Source: Lachnospiraceae bacterium UBA7196 (GTDB lineage: Bacteria; Bacillota; Clostridia; Lachnospirales; Lachnospiraceae). From it: DNA of 64,000 bases. The stretch is from assembly GCA_002490835.1 (NCBI GenBank), contig DKUU01000007.1, positions 62,001-126,000 on the forward strand. The letters run 5' to 3'. Below the pieces are notes generated by a model. It was given only the letters and a program-made list of their open reading frames with translations, did not search any database and was not told the DNA's origin. The translations under genes were made by a program, and so were the position numbers. Shown here piece by piece: positions 1 to 7,686 of the stretch (positions within the stretch are counted from its first letter, which is position 1; each line of letters opens with the position of its first letter).

Positions 1-152
1 ATAGCGGTTATGGAAGCGCGCAGAGAATGTATGTGAAGCGAGGTTACCTACCGGACGGTTCCGGCGTCTGGTATCAGGATAAGGTATGCGAACCGTATGA
101 AGCTTGCCAAAATGATGATGATTTGGTACTATATTTTTCAAAAGAATTATGA
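1..152 (+). CDS. GNAT family N-acetyltransferase, C-terminal fragment (cut by window start)
   Basis: An open frame enters from the left edge and ends at TGA 150-152, giving about 49 residues. The visible part carries YGSAQRMYVKRGYLPDG, the usual C-terminal stretch of a GNAT acetyltransferase: the last alpha-helix and the 'xxGF/GYxxDG' turn that closes the acetyl-CoA fold. It ends with a short acidic tail (DDDLVLYFSKEL). The substrate cannot be judged because the N-terminal two thirds lie outside the window. The next 150 bases hold no convincing gene, only the 7-codon frame MKLKRLL at 163-186. Confidence 0.75.
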   Translation, partial: SGYGSAQRMYVKRGYLPDGSGVWYQDKVCEPYEACQNDDDLVLYFSKEL

Positions 153-303
153 GGTGAGTATTATGAAATTAAAACGTTTGCTCTAGCTCCATGCGGTTTT
201 TGTATTGGCGATGCGTGTGGAGCGTAAAATATCGCCACATTTCATTACTGAATGATACAGAATCCGCATTCTAATCAAAATTAGGATTAAGGAGCGGTTC
301 AGA

Positions 304-573
304 ATGAAATATGAAAATGCAGATCATATTTTCCCGGAAGAATTGCTGCATGAAATTAGAAAATTTATGCCGGAAGGATATGTATATATTTCACCTCGAA
401 GCAGTCGTAAAAAATGGGGAAGTGTTTCGGGACTACAAGAGGAATTGGGAAAAAGAAATCAGAAAATATATGAGGAGTATCATTCCGGCAAAAGTATTGA
501 TGTGATTTCAAGGGAAAATTATTTATCAAAAAGTTCTATTTACAGAATATTGAAACAAGTTGAATCTATGTAA
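304..573 (+). CDS. CD3324-like small DNA-binding protein
   Basis: An 89-residue protein with ATG 304 behind AAGGAG (289-294). It opens with MKYENADHIFPEELLHEI and then YVYISPR, the pattern of the CD3324 family, which is related to Mor-type phage activators. The C-terminal third (roughly residues 50-85: IYEEYHSGKSIDVISRENYL, then a basic SSIYRILK) reads as a helix-turn-helix with a recognition helix. By family it is a small transcription factor; targets are unknown. It stands alone and is followed at once by a strong terminator. The sequence is AT-richer than most of the window. Confidence 0.7.
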   Translation: MKYENADHIFPEELLHEIRKFMPEGYVYISPRSSRKKWGSVSGLQEELGKRNQKIYEEYHSGKSIDVISRENYLSKSSIYRILKQVESM

Positions 574-578
574 TTGTT

Positions 579-628
579 GGAGCTGTTGCAAAAGTAGATG
601 AATCTACCGGAACAACAGCTCCCTTTTA
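579..628 (+). terminator. Intrinsic terminator after the CD3324-like gene
   Basis: Perfect 10-bp arms GGAGCTGTTG (579-588) and CAACAGCTCC (613-622) are followed by CTTTT. The loop contains a second perfect hairpin, GTAGAT-GA-ATCTAC (594-607), so the whole folds as a stacked or cruciform structure. Confidence 0.8.
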
Positions 629-748
629 CTGAAAATACGATATAGCGTTTTCAGCAAATAAAATGATTTGTTTTTGTGCTATATTAAGATTAAGCTTTTG
701 GAAAATGCTTGTTGAATTATATTGGGGACAAATTGGAGGGAGAGAGTC

Positions 749-1540
749 ATGTTATACCAAAGTATATTAGACGAAATCGTAGAGCAAAGCAGGCAAATAT
801 TCGGTGAGGAGTTAATAGGGGTTTATTTGCACGGTTCTATGGCTATGGGATGTTTTCATGCGAACATAAGTGATATTGATTTGATTTTTGTGATCAAGGA
901 TGGTATCACGGATACACAAAAATTACAGTTTATGAACTATATCGTAGAGGTTAATCAATTAGCTCCAAAGAAAGGAATTGAACTGAGTATTGTAAAACAG
1001 AAGTATTGTAAGCCTTTTGTATATCCGACACCGTTTGAATTGCATTTTTCAATTGAGCATAAACAGTGGTTTGCAGACAATCCGTCAGACTATATTCAAA
1101 GAATGAATGGGACAGATAAGGATCTGGCTGCGCATTTCAAAATCATAAAAAGCTACGGTGTTGTCCTGTATGGGGCAGAAATAAATGGTATATTCGCGGA
1201 TGTACCAAGAAATGATTATATCGACAGCATTTGGAATGATATTAGCGAGGCAGGAGAAGAGATATTAGAAAACCCTGTATACATCATTTTAAATTTGTGC
1301 AGAGTGGCAGCTTTTCTCAAAGATGATTTGGTTCTTTCAAAAAAGCAGGGTGGGGAATGGGGAATCAATCATCTTTCTTCCAAATATCATGTTCTGATTT
1401 CTAACGCATTGCAAAGTTATATAGACGGACAGGATATGGAGATAGACAATAGAGAAGGTCGGGAATTTGCTGATGAGATGATATCGCTGATAAAAACTAT
1501 GATGATGAAAATGCGCTGTGCTAGGGTAAAGTTTTTGTAG
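749..1540 (+). CDS. Aminoglycoside adenylyltransferase-like nucleotidyltransferase, stop codon supplied by an IS
   Basis: A nucleotidyltransferase of 263 residues in its present form. ATG 749 is preferred over TTG 722 because GGAGGGAG (735-742) sits at ideal spacing. Near the N-terminus is HGS (G29, S30) followed by SDIDL (D42, D44), the GS-x-DxD metal and nucleotide site of the pol-beta superfamily. A helical C-terminal half follows, as in ANT(3'')/ANT(9) enzymes and DUF4111. By family it would transfer AMP to a hydroxyl; resistance to a particular aminoglycoside cannot be claimed. The last six residues (ARVKFL) and TAG stop come from the inverted repeat of the adjacent insertion sequence. 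Before insertion the frame ended Met-Arg-Cys-stop, the stop now lying at 3190-3192. Confidence 0.75.
   Translation: MLYQSILDEIVEQSRQIFGEELIGVYLHGSMAMGCFHANISDIDLIFVIKDGITDTQKLQFMNYIVEVNQLAPKKGIELSIVKQKYCKPFVYPTPFELHFSIEHKQWFADNPSDYIQRMNGTDKDLAAHFKIIKSYGVVLYGAEINGIFADVPRNDYIDSIWNDISEAGEEILENPVYIILNLCRVAAFLKDDLVLSKKQGGEWGINHLSSKYHVLISNALQSYIDGQDMEIDNREGREFADEMISLIKTMMMKMRCARVKFL
1511..1519. repeat. Left 9-bp target-site duplication of the IS
   Basis: ATGCGCTGT directly abuts the left inverted repeat and recurs exactly at 3181-3189. It encodes Met-Arg-Cys, the last codons of the nucleotidyltransferase gene. Confidence 0.9.
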
Positions 1541-3180
1541 GAAAACAGAATAGAAAGAAATAGGAAAGCACCTTTTTCTGTGTTAGGATTTGATTGGCGA
1601 AAAAAATCCAAAGAAAGAGGTGCTCCCATGAACAATAGTATACAACAGTTTCAGACAGAAGGGGTAAAAAAGTTAGAAAAAGTTTTTACCGGCTATGCAT
1701 CAGATCTGACAAAAGTAGCGGAGATGGTACAGGGAGTGACGGACAGTGTCATTGGATTGGGACTGTCCATGATCGCGGAGGAATGGGAGTCCTATGATAC
1801 CCTGCTCCATGACAGGAAAGAACTGAGACCGGGATGGCGGGTGGTGCGCAGGGATGAAGTGTCCAAACTGACATCCCTTGGTGAAGTGACCTATAAAAAG
1901 ACTTACTTCCATAATCCTAAGACGGGGGAAAGATGCTACCTGTTGGACAGGCTGATGGGGTTAGGAGCAGGGGAACGCATGACAGAGGATGCGGTGGCAA
2001 GGATCTATGAAGAGGCGGCAGACAGCAGTTACAGGAAAGGCGGCATGAATGCCAGCATAAGCGGTGTTCCAGTGAGCAAGGAGACCGTGATGGAGAAACT
2101 GCATTGCCTGCAGTTTCCAAGAGCAGAGCAGGCAAAAGAGAAGAAACAGGTAAAGACCCTCTACATAGATGCGGATGAAGACCATGTGGCATTGCAGTAT
2201 CTGGAGAAAAAGGGGGATACAAAGAGTGCCCGGAGACATACCTACATGCCGAAACTGGTGTATGTCTACGAAGGCATCCATGCGGAAGGGGACAGACATG
2301 AACTTATAGGTGTGAGATACTTTGGGGGCGGCTGTGAAGGGACAGAGGGGGTGCAGCAGTTATGGAGAGAAGTATATGACTATATAGCAGGGACATATGA
2401 GGAAGGAGCTCTGGAACGCATCTATGTGAACGGGGACGGGGCAGAATGGATCAGGACAGGGGCGAAAGTACATGCAAAAGCGAAGTTTGTCCTTGACAGA
2501 TACCATATGCATAAATATATCATAGCGGCGACATCCCATCTGGGAGACAGTGCCCGGGATGCAAGAAGTGAGATATGGAGAGCGATAAACGGGAAGAGGA
2601 AAAAGGATGCGGCAGAGGTCTTTGGGAGGATCATGGATATCACGGATACAGAGAGCAAACGGAAAGCGGTAGAGACATCCATGGATTACATCCTTGGGCA
2701 CTGGGGAGCGATCATGAACGGAGTGCGCAACAGGAAGGATGACATCCATTGCAGCGCAGAGGGACACATCAGCCATATCTATGCGGACAGGATGAGTTCA
2801 AGACCGCTTGGATGGTCAAAGAGGGGAGCGGATAAGATGGCGCGGCTTAGGGTATATAAAAAGAATGGCGGGGATATGCTTGAGCTCGTGAGATATCAGA
2901 AACAGGAGCTTCCAAAGGCGGCAGGGATGGAAGAAGTGATATGCTCCGCAGAGGAGGTACTAAAGAGCGAACGGAAGAACCGGAAAGCGCAGGGGATATA
3001 TGCGGATATGCCTGCGTATTCGATACCGTATGCACAGATCAGGAAGATCGCAGCGATCAAGAACCATATATGGGGCTTGTAGGGAGGAAAAGATTCAGGT
3101 ATAGTAAAGATGGTCAATGAGTCTGACCGGATCAAGGGGCTATTCTGTCTGTCCTATTCCTACAATAAACTTACGCTATC
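1520..3180 (+). mobile_element. ISLre2-family insertion sequence, apparently complete
   Basis: A 1661-bp element with 24-bp terminal inverted repeats (1520-1543 and 3157-3180) matching at 19 of 24 positions by my alignment. Shared blocks include TTGTAGGAA at the inner part and GGTAA further out. Just inside both ends an ACAGAATAG block also recurs in inverted orientation (left 1545-1553, right near 3142-3150). It is flanked by 9-bp direct repeats (ATGCGCTGT), the duplication length known for this family. One transposase gene fills it. Intact ends, an exact duplication and an unbroken transposase frame point to a recent insertion. Confidence 0.9.
1628..3082 (+). CDS. ISLre2 family transposase (UPF0236)
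   Basis: The transposase of the surrounding insertion sequence, 484 residues from ATG 1628 behind AAAGAGG. The frame is open further upstream to 1580, but no good ribosome site supports a longer start. Recognisable family stretches are KTYFHNPKTGERCYLLD, KTLYIDADEDHVALQ (first acidic residues), IYVNGDGAEWIRTG (DG) and FVLDRYHMHKYI, followed by a C-terminal part ending near IKNHIWGL. It catalyses cut-and-paste style movement between the 24-bp repeats. Length matches the family and no frameshift is seen. Confidence 0.9.
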   Translation: MNNSIQQFQTEGVKKLEKVFTGYASDLTKVAEMVQGVTDSVIGLGLSMIAEEWESYDTLLHDRKELRPGWRVVRRDEVSKLTSLGEVTYKKTYFHNPKTGERCYLLDRLMGLGAGERMTEDAVARIYEEAADSSYRKGGMNASISGVPVSKETVMEKLHCLQFPRAEQAKEKKQVKTLYIDADEDHVALQYLEKKGDTKSARRHTYMPKLVYVYEGIHAEGDRHELIGVRYFGGGCEGTEGVQQLWREVYDYIAGTYEEGALERIYVNGDGAEWIRTGAKVHAKAKFVLDRYHMHKYIIAATSHLGDSARDARSEIWRAINGKRKKDAAEVFGRIMDITDTESKRKAVETSMDYILGHWGAIMNGVRNRKDDIHCSAEGHISHIYADRMSSRPLGWSKRGADKMARLRVYKKNGGDMLELVRYQKQELPKAAGMEEVICSAEEVLKSERKNRKAQGIYADMPAYSIPYAQIRKIAAIKNHIWGL

Positions 3181-3189
3181 ATGCGCTGT
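3181..3189. repeat. Right 9-bp target-site duplication of the IS
   Basis: ATGCGCTGT follows the right inverted repeat directly. The next three bases, TGA (3190-3192), are the original stop codon of the nucleotidyltransferase gene. Confidence 0.9.
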
Positions 3190-3253
3190 TGACCAGCTTG
3201 TAAAAACAGGAGAGTTATGGTAGGATAAAATTACAAAACAAAGGGGAAAGCAA

Positions 3254-4072
3254 GTGGAAAGATTGACAGTGACGGAACAGCAGCATCAGAAGGATTTACA
3301 ACGCCTGCGCGATTTGCGGCCTATCGACGATGATTTCATGCGCTGCCTGTTCAAAGATAATATTCCATTAGCAGAGTTTGTGTTACGCATTATTACGAAT
3401 AAACAGGATTTGATCATTACTGATTGTGAAACACAGAAGGATATGAAAAGGCTTGCGGGGGCGCGCTCTATCTGTCTGGACGCATACGGAACAGATTCAT
3501 CTGGAAAAAGATATGATCTGGAAATTCAAAGACAGGAAAAGGGGGCAGACCCGCACAGGGCGAGATACCATTCCAGCGTGATGGATGTGGAGAATCTTCA
3601 TTCCGGGCAGGAATTTAACGAATTGCCGGACACCTATACGATTTTTATTATTGAAAAAGACTTTTATGAAAAGGGAGAACCTGTTTACCCGATTGAGCGG
3701 ATTAACCTCGCTACAGGTAAAACATTTGAAGATGGGGAACATATTCTGTATGTAAATGGAGAATATCGGGGAGAATCCAATCTCGGAAAGCTCATGCACG
3801 ATTTTAATTGTACACAGGCATCTGATATGAATTTTGAACTGATGGCAGAACGAACGCGGTATTTGAAAGAAAATCCGAAGGGAGTGAGTGAAATGTGTCG
3901 CATCATGGAGGATATGAGAAATGAATCCTTGAAGGAAGGAATGAGAGAAGGAATGAGAGAAGCAGCGCTTCGTATGCTTTCTGCTGGGAAATATGCGCTG
4001 GAAGAAATAGTAAATATTTCAGGACTTTCTCTCGAAGAAGTAAGCAGGCTGAAAGCAGAACGTAACGTATAA
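3254..4072 (+). CDS. Rpn family PD-(D/E)XK nuclease / putative transposase
   Basis: A 272-residue protein from GTG 3254 behind AGGGGAAAG. The catalytic core is visible: CLDAYGTD (D76) and then YDLEIQRQ (E90, Q92), the D...ExQ form of the PD-(D/E)XK fold used by Rpn (RpnA-like, recombination-promoting nuclease) proteins. The middle part (YTIFIIEKDFY, HILYVNGEY) matches the family, and the C-terminus carries a short tandem EGMREGMREA repeat followed by a helix-turn-helix-like tail (EEIVNISGLSLEEVSRL). Known members are DNA nucleases whose role in the host is debated. It is a single gene next to the IS, ended by a clear terminator. Confidence 0.85.
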   Translation: MERLTVTEQQHQKDLQRLRDLRPIDDDFMRCLFKDNIPLAEFVLRIITNKQDLIITDCETQKDMKRLAGARSICLDAYGTDSSGKRYDLEIQRQEKGADPHRARYHSSVMDVENLHSGQEFNELPDTYTIFIIEKDFYEKGEPVYPIERINLATGKTFEDGEHILYVNGEYRGESNLGKLMHDFNCTQASDMNFELMAERTRYLKENPKGVSEMCRIMEDMRNESLKEGMREGMREAALRMLSAGKYALEEIVNISGLSLEEVSRLKAERNV

Positions 4073-4083
4073 AGAATTACCAT

Positions 4084-4122
4084 AGAGCCAGAAATCTAAG
4101 TGAGGTTTCCGGCTCTATTTTT
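4084..4122 (+). terminator. Intrinsic terminator after the Rpn-family gene
   Basis: Arms AGAGCCAGAAATC and GGTTTCCGGCTCT pair with two mismatches or wobbles and are followed by ATTTTT. Confidence 0.8.
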
Positions 4123-4206
4123 GCCCTAATACCGAGCTTGCCTGTCAGTTGAGTCAGCTAAAATACGCAGTTATTGCGTTTGCCAGCCCGTACAGGTATG
4201 ATCTGA

Positions 4207-4260
4207 CTTAGAGGCGGGGAAACGTTCATACAGGCGTTTTCCTCACGGAAGGGCTCTAAG
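4207..4260 (+). promoter_or_regulatory. Structured leader covering the ribosome site of the XRE/TPR gene
   Basis: CTTAGAG (4207-4213) pairs with CTCTAAG (4254-4260). Inside, GGGGAAACG (4216-4224) pairs with CGTTTTCCTC (4235-4244). The outer right arm runs directly into the AGAAGGGAG Shine-Dalgarno stretch. A further small hairpin, ACGCA-GTTAT-TGCGT, lies upstream. I do not recognise a known riboswitch class. Confidence 0.4.
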
Positions 4261-4276
4261 AAGGGAGATAAAGAGA

Positions 4277-5302
4277 ATGAATTTAAATCTCGGAAGTGCG
4301 GTCAAAAGACTGCGGACGGAAAACGGTTTAACGCAGGAGACTGTTGCGGAATATCTGGGGATATCTTATCAGGCAGTCAGCAAATGGGAGACGGGAACTA
4401 CTCTGCCGGATATCGCGCTTTTGCCGGCACTTGCAGCTTGTTTTGGCGTTAGGATCGACGATCTGTTTTCCGTAGACCATGAGGACGAACGGAAACGTAT
4501 CGATTATGTGCTGCAGCATGACAGGCTGAGTGAGCAGAGTTATCAGTATGCAAAGCATACGTTGGATGTCTGCCTGCAGGATGATCCGGAGGATGCTGCC
4601 GCCCTGAAACTGTATGCAAAACTGCATTACAAAAAGGCAAATGACGATCTGCTGGAAGCGGGCAGAGTGTTGGAAAAAGCAATGAAACTGGCGCCGCTCG
4701 ACGCGGAAATCTTTTCGCTGTACAGGATGGTGCGGGGTGGACAGGCTGATGTCGTGCGCAGTGGAAACGATTGGTTTATCAGGGTATGCGAGCCTTATGC
4801 AAAGGAATATCCGGAAAATGAGGTTCTTCGTAAATTGCTGATCGAAGCAATGATCGGCATGAGATACTTTGAAAGGGCGGAGGAGTTGATCGAAGCAGCG
4901 CCGTTTGCGGCAGGATCAAAATATCGAAAAGCGTTGTTCCTTGGTGATATCGAAGCGGCGAAAGGCAATAAAGATCGGGCGGTGGAGTTATGGAATACCG
5001 TGCCGAAGGATAGCAATATGGGTCAGTACGAAGCGGGGGAACGTTTCAACAGGCTGAATGAATATGAACGCGCGATTGCATGTTTTCAAAATTCTTTTCA
5101 GGCAGCGCAGGTTCCCCGCCGCCTCGATGCGGTATTTTCACTTGCTTTTTTATACACGAAGCTTGGAAGGAAAACGGAGGCAGTGGAGGCATGGGAACGG
5201 ATCATCCATGTGCTGGCGTCAGATTACAATGATGTGGACAGCGAAACGGTGGAGTGGGCAAAAAATGAGATCGCAAGGTTAAAGACAGAGGCTGTCTCAT
5301 AA
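4277..5302 (+). CDS. XRE-type regulator with TPR-like C-terminus
   Basis: 341 residues, ATG 4277 with GGGAG upstream. Residues about 5-62 form a Cro/C1 helix-turn-helix (VKRLRTENGLTQETVAEYLG, then SYQAVSKWETG). The rest is helical with repeated alanine-rich pairs resembling tetratricopeptide repeats, for example AALKLYAKLHYKKANDDLLE, ALFLGDIEAAKGNKDRAVE and RRLDAVFSLAFLYTKLGR. This layout is common in Firmicutes for peptide-responsive or stand-alone regulators. No partner gene is obvious. It follows a structured 5' leader, which suggests post-transcriptional control. Confidence 0.8.
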   Translation: MNLNLGSAVKRLRTENGLTQETVAEYLGISYQAVSKWETGTTLPDIALLPALAACFGVRIDDLFSVDHEDERKRIDYVLQHDRLSEQSYQYAKHTLDVCLQDDPEDAAALKLYAKLHYKKANDDLLEAGRVLEKAMKLAPLDAEIFSLYRMVRGGQADVVRSGNDWFIRVCEPYAKEYPENEVLRKLLIEAMIGMRYFERAEELIEAAPFAAGSKYRKALFLGDIEAAKGNKDRAVELWNTVPKDSNMGQYEAGERFNRLNEYERAIACFQNSFQAAQVPRRLDAVFSLAFLYTKLGRKTEAVEAWERIIHVLASDYNDVDSETVEWAKNEIARLKTEAVS

Positions 5303-5325
5303 ATTAAGCTTTGCAGAGTTTATGA

Positions 5326-5399
5326 TTGACAGACAAAACCGGGTTCGATATAATAGCGCACAGAACAAATGTTCCGATTAGATATTTGCTCTATGTGCT
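5326..5399 (+). promoter_or_regulatory. Promoter with SOS-box-like site and 45-nt palindrome (copy 1)
   Basis: TTGACA (5326-5331), 17-bp spacer, TATAAT (5349-5354), then an imperfect 45-nt palindrome (5355-5399) followed by ATTTTTATC. GAACAAATGTTC (5363-5374) lies in the palindrome and fits the Gram-positive LexA/DinR consensus CGAACRNRYGTTYC except at its outermost base. The arrangement recurs at 7509-7582. It could be a repressor site, a promoter-proximal terminator, or both. Confidence 0.65.
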
Positions 5400-5469
5400 A
5401 TTTTTATCACTGTTTAGGAACGGTTACGATTTCAGGGAAGGAGACTATGAGAATACGGAGGTATTTAGC

Positions 5470-5874
5470 ATGAGTAAGTTTAGTGAAAAAGGATATGTTG
5501 TAAAAGAAAATGCGCCTGTCTATCTTACGGAGGATATGGATAAAACGGCTGGATGGTTTGAAACCGTATTAGGCTGGTACAGCAATATCGTAGAAAGAGA
5601 TCAGGATGGAAATGGCTGCTACGGTGTGGTTTTTGATATGCTGCCGGAAGTGGAACAGGTACATTTGGCGCCGTTTACAGGATTTCAAATGTTTTGCGGT
5701 ACGCCTGAGTCGGGTACGATTTCATTTATGCAGGTTAAAAATATTGAGAAAATGTATGCCTATATCAGAGCCAATGGCTGGGATCAGATCACGGAAATCA
5801 TAGTGCAGCCCTGGGGCGGAAAGACCTGTGAGTTGACGACCATTGACGGGTATCTCATTAAAATATTTGAATAG
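5470..5874 (+). CDS. VOC (glyoxalase/bleomycin-resistance fold) protein
   Basis: A 134-residue protein from ATG 5470, chosen because GGAGG (5457-5461) precedes it; the frame continues upstream only through the promoter region. It has the paired beta-alpha-beta units of the vicinal oxygen chelate fold: YLTEDMDKTAGWFETVLGWY at the start and TISFMQVKNIEKMYAYIR in the second half, ending TIDGYLIKIFE. Members bind metals or sequester small toxic molecules; the substrate is unknown here. Its promoter carries an SOS-box-like palindrome. Confidence 0.75.
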   Translation: MSKFSEKGYVVKENAPVYLTEDMDKTAGWFETVLGWYSNIVERDQDGNGCYGVVFDMLPEVEQVHLAPFTGFQMFCGTPESGTISFMQVKNIEKMYAYIRANGWDQITEIIVQPWGGKTCELTTIDGYLIKIFE

Positions 5875-5886
5875 TAAGGATTACAT

Positions 5887-6030
5887 ATGCTTTGCATGCA
5901 ATCAGTCGGGGAGGCACATAACTGGTATGATTTTCCTGTCATAGAGGTGGGCGAATCCAATGAAATAAAACGGAATATCCATACTTCACAAGAAATGATA
6001 ATACAGATGAGAATAACTGTTGTAGAATGA
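5887..6030 (+). CDS. Possible 47-residue small protein
   Basis: ATG 5887 follows AAGGA (5876-5880) at good spacing just after the VOC gene and runs to TGA 6028-6030. The peptide contains HNWYDFPVIEVGE and ends MRITVVE, with no signal peptide or membrane segment. I do not recognise it. It may be a small downstream gene or a remnant. Length is short enough for a chance frame, so the call rests on the ribosome site. Confidence 0.3.
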   Translation: MLCMQSVGEAHNWYDFPVIEVGESNEIKRNIHTSQEMIIQMRITVVE

Positions 6031-6061
6031 ATTTATCAACTTTGAGTGAGGAGGATAAAAA

Positions 6062-6952
6062 TTGAATAATCTGCAATTGATCGAAAAGGCACTGTATTAC
6101 ATTGACGAGCATATAAGCGAGGAGCTGACCTATGAACGTTTGGCACAGATGTTCGGTTACTCATCCTTTCATTTCCACAAGATTTTCTCATCCGTAACCG
6201 AATTAAGTATCACCGAATATATTCGCAAGCGCCGCCTTACCGTGGCACATAAAATGTTATGCGAGACCTCTGAGACCGTTACCGATATTTGTTACAAAGT
6301 CGGTTTTAACAGCATTCAGACGTTTAACCGGGCGTTTAAGGATACGTTCGGCATGCAGCCGCTTATGGCAAGGGAAAAGCAGGCAAAGATCACCTATCGC
6401 AGCGTGGAAGAAATCATCACCGGATATTTAAAACGTGTGGCGGTAGAGGGTGCCTTTTCTATGGAACCCCGTTTTGAAGAAAGGGAAGCATTTGTAATTG
6501 CCGGCTATAGAAAACATACCAGAGACGGTTTTCATGTTATAGGGGAGTCTTGGTTTGAGCTAAAGAGCAGCTTAGCGGCCATTACCAGAAAAAACGAACA
6601 TACGATGTATGGCTTTGAAGATTATGCGGAAGATTTCTGTGCCGATCCATTGTCATTTTATTATATGGCGGGGGTAGAAGTGGAAAAAGATACGCCCCTT
6701 CCGGAAGGGATGTACCGCAAAGTGGTGCCGAAGGCAGCGTATGCCATATTTACGGTGAATGGCAATAATGCTGACGGGGAAATCGGCAAGGCATTCCAAT
6801 ACATTTATTTTGTATGGCTGCCCAATTCGGAATACTGTATTGATGAGAATGCGTTATTCGATTTTGAGTATTATGATGAGCGCTGGGACTGCCAGTTTGG
6901 AGCAGCGCAGATGGATATCTATGTCCCTGTCAGAAGATTGGAGGATTCGTGA
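6062..6952 (+). CDS. AraC-family regulator with GyrI-like effector domain
   Basis: 296 residues. TTG 6062 is the likely start because GAGGAGG (6048-6054) lies seven bases upstream. Residues about 5-105 are a two-motif AraC DNA-binding domain: LTYERLAQMFGYSSFHFHKI, then the second motif in TVTDICYKVGFNSIQTFNRA. Residues about 130-292 match a GyrI/Rob-like small-molecule binding domain (FVIAGYRKHTRD, YYMAGVEVEKD, KAAYAIFTVNG, DFEYYDERWD). This architecture usually senses drugs or other hydrophobic ligands. Its stop overlaps the start of the following GNAT gene, so the two are translationally coupled. Confidence 0.85.
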   Translation: MNNLQLIEKALYYIDEHISEELTYERLAQMFGYSSFHFHKIFSSVTELSITEYIRKRRLTVAHKMLCETSETVTDICYKVGFNSIQTFNRAFKDTFGMQPLMAREKQAKITYRSVEEIITGYLKRVAVEGAFSMEPRFEEREAFVIAGYRKHTRDGFHVIGESWFELKSSLAAITRKNEHTMYGFEDYAEDFCADPLSFYYMAGVEVEKDTPLPEGMYRKVVPKAAYAIFTVNGNNADGEIGKAFQYIYFVWLPNSEYCIDENALFDFEYYDERWDCQFGAAQMDIYVPVRRLEDS

Positions 6953-7512
6953 TGGCGTTTTGCGATTTGTTCAAAGAATTCGTTCCGATCCGGGTGGATG
7001 AGGATATTTATCTGCGGCAGCATGAACCGGAAAAGGACGCCAGACCGTTTTGGGAAATCTATCAGGATGAGGATAATTTTACCTATTTCGGAGGCGACAG
7101 AAGACCTTGCGATTATGATGAGGAGAGAGAAATTCGAAAGGAAGCAAGCCGCGTAAAGGGCTTTTACGGCAAGCGGGAATATTCCTGGGTCGTGACCTGT
7201 CAGGGGGAGGTGATCGGTCAGATACAGTTATTTAATTTCTTGAATCATAACACCTGCGCAGAGGTTGGTTACTTCATCAAGAAAGCTTACTGGAACCGCG
7301 GAATCAACACAAAGGTATTAAAGGCAGTGTGCAGATTTGGGATAGAAACGATGGGATTGGAACGAATCGAAGCATTTGCCCACGTGGATAATATCGGTTC
7401 TAACAGGACATTGCAAAAGGCAGGTTTTATGAAGGAAGGTACGCTGCGAAAACGGTTTGAAATCAAAGGAAAATTGTATGATTGTAATGCGTATTCATTT
7501 GTGAGGGGTTGA
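6952..7512 (+). CDS. GNAT acetyltransferase (RimJ/RimL type)
   Basis: 186 residues. ATG 6952 shares its A with the TGA of the AraC gene, with GGAGG (6940-6944) as ribosome site; GTG 6949 is an alternative. Features are IYLRQHEPEKDARPFWEIYQ at the start, the central strand AEVGYFIKKAYWNRGINTKVL holding the acetyl-CoA binding loop, and DNIGSNRTLQKAGFMKEGTLRK, typical of ribosomal-protein-type acetyltransferases. The target may be a protein N-terminus or a small amine. The AraC regulator probably controls it. The -35 box of the next promoter overlaps its stop codon. Confidence 0.85.
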   Translation: MAFCDLFKEFVPIRVDEDIYLRQHEPEKDARPFWEIYQDEDNFTYFGGDRRPCDYDEEREIRKEASRVKGFYGKREYSWVVTCQGEVIGQIQLFNFLNHNTCAEVGYFIKKAYWNRGINTKVLKAVCRFGIETMGLERIEAFAHVDNIGSNRTLQKAGFMKEGTLRKRFEIKGKLYDCNAYSFVRG

Positions 7513-7582
7513 CATTCGAAAATATGTTCGATATAATAGCGCATAGAATAAATGTTCGAATTGGATATTTGCTCTATGCGCT
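7509..7582 (+). promoter_or_regulatory. Promoter with 45-nt palindrome (copy 2)
   Basis: TTGACA (7509-7514) overlaps the GNAT stop; 17-bp spacer; TATAAT (7532-7537); then a 45-nt palindrome (7538-7582) with perfect outer arms AGCGCATAGA / TCTATGCGCT. CGAAAATATGTTCG lies in the spacer and is one base off the SOS-box core. Sequence from -10 to the end of the palindrome closely matches 5349-5399. Confidence 0.65.
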
Positions 7583-7686
7583 AAATTTATGCAATGCTTC
7601 GCTGCGTGCGGTTATATGTATCATTGTTTGTCTCTCAGCGATAAAGCTGACTTATGATTACGAGAGGAACGAAAGAGGATATAAAA

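Noticed and set aside
163..186. Seven-codon frame MKLKRLL after the GNAT fragment
   Set aside because: Although GAGGTGAG precedes it, it is too short and without context to be called a gene.
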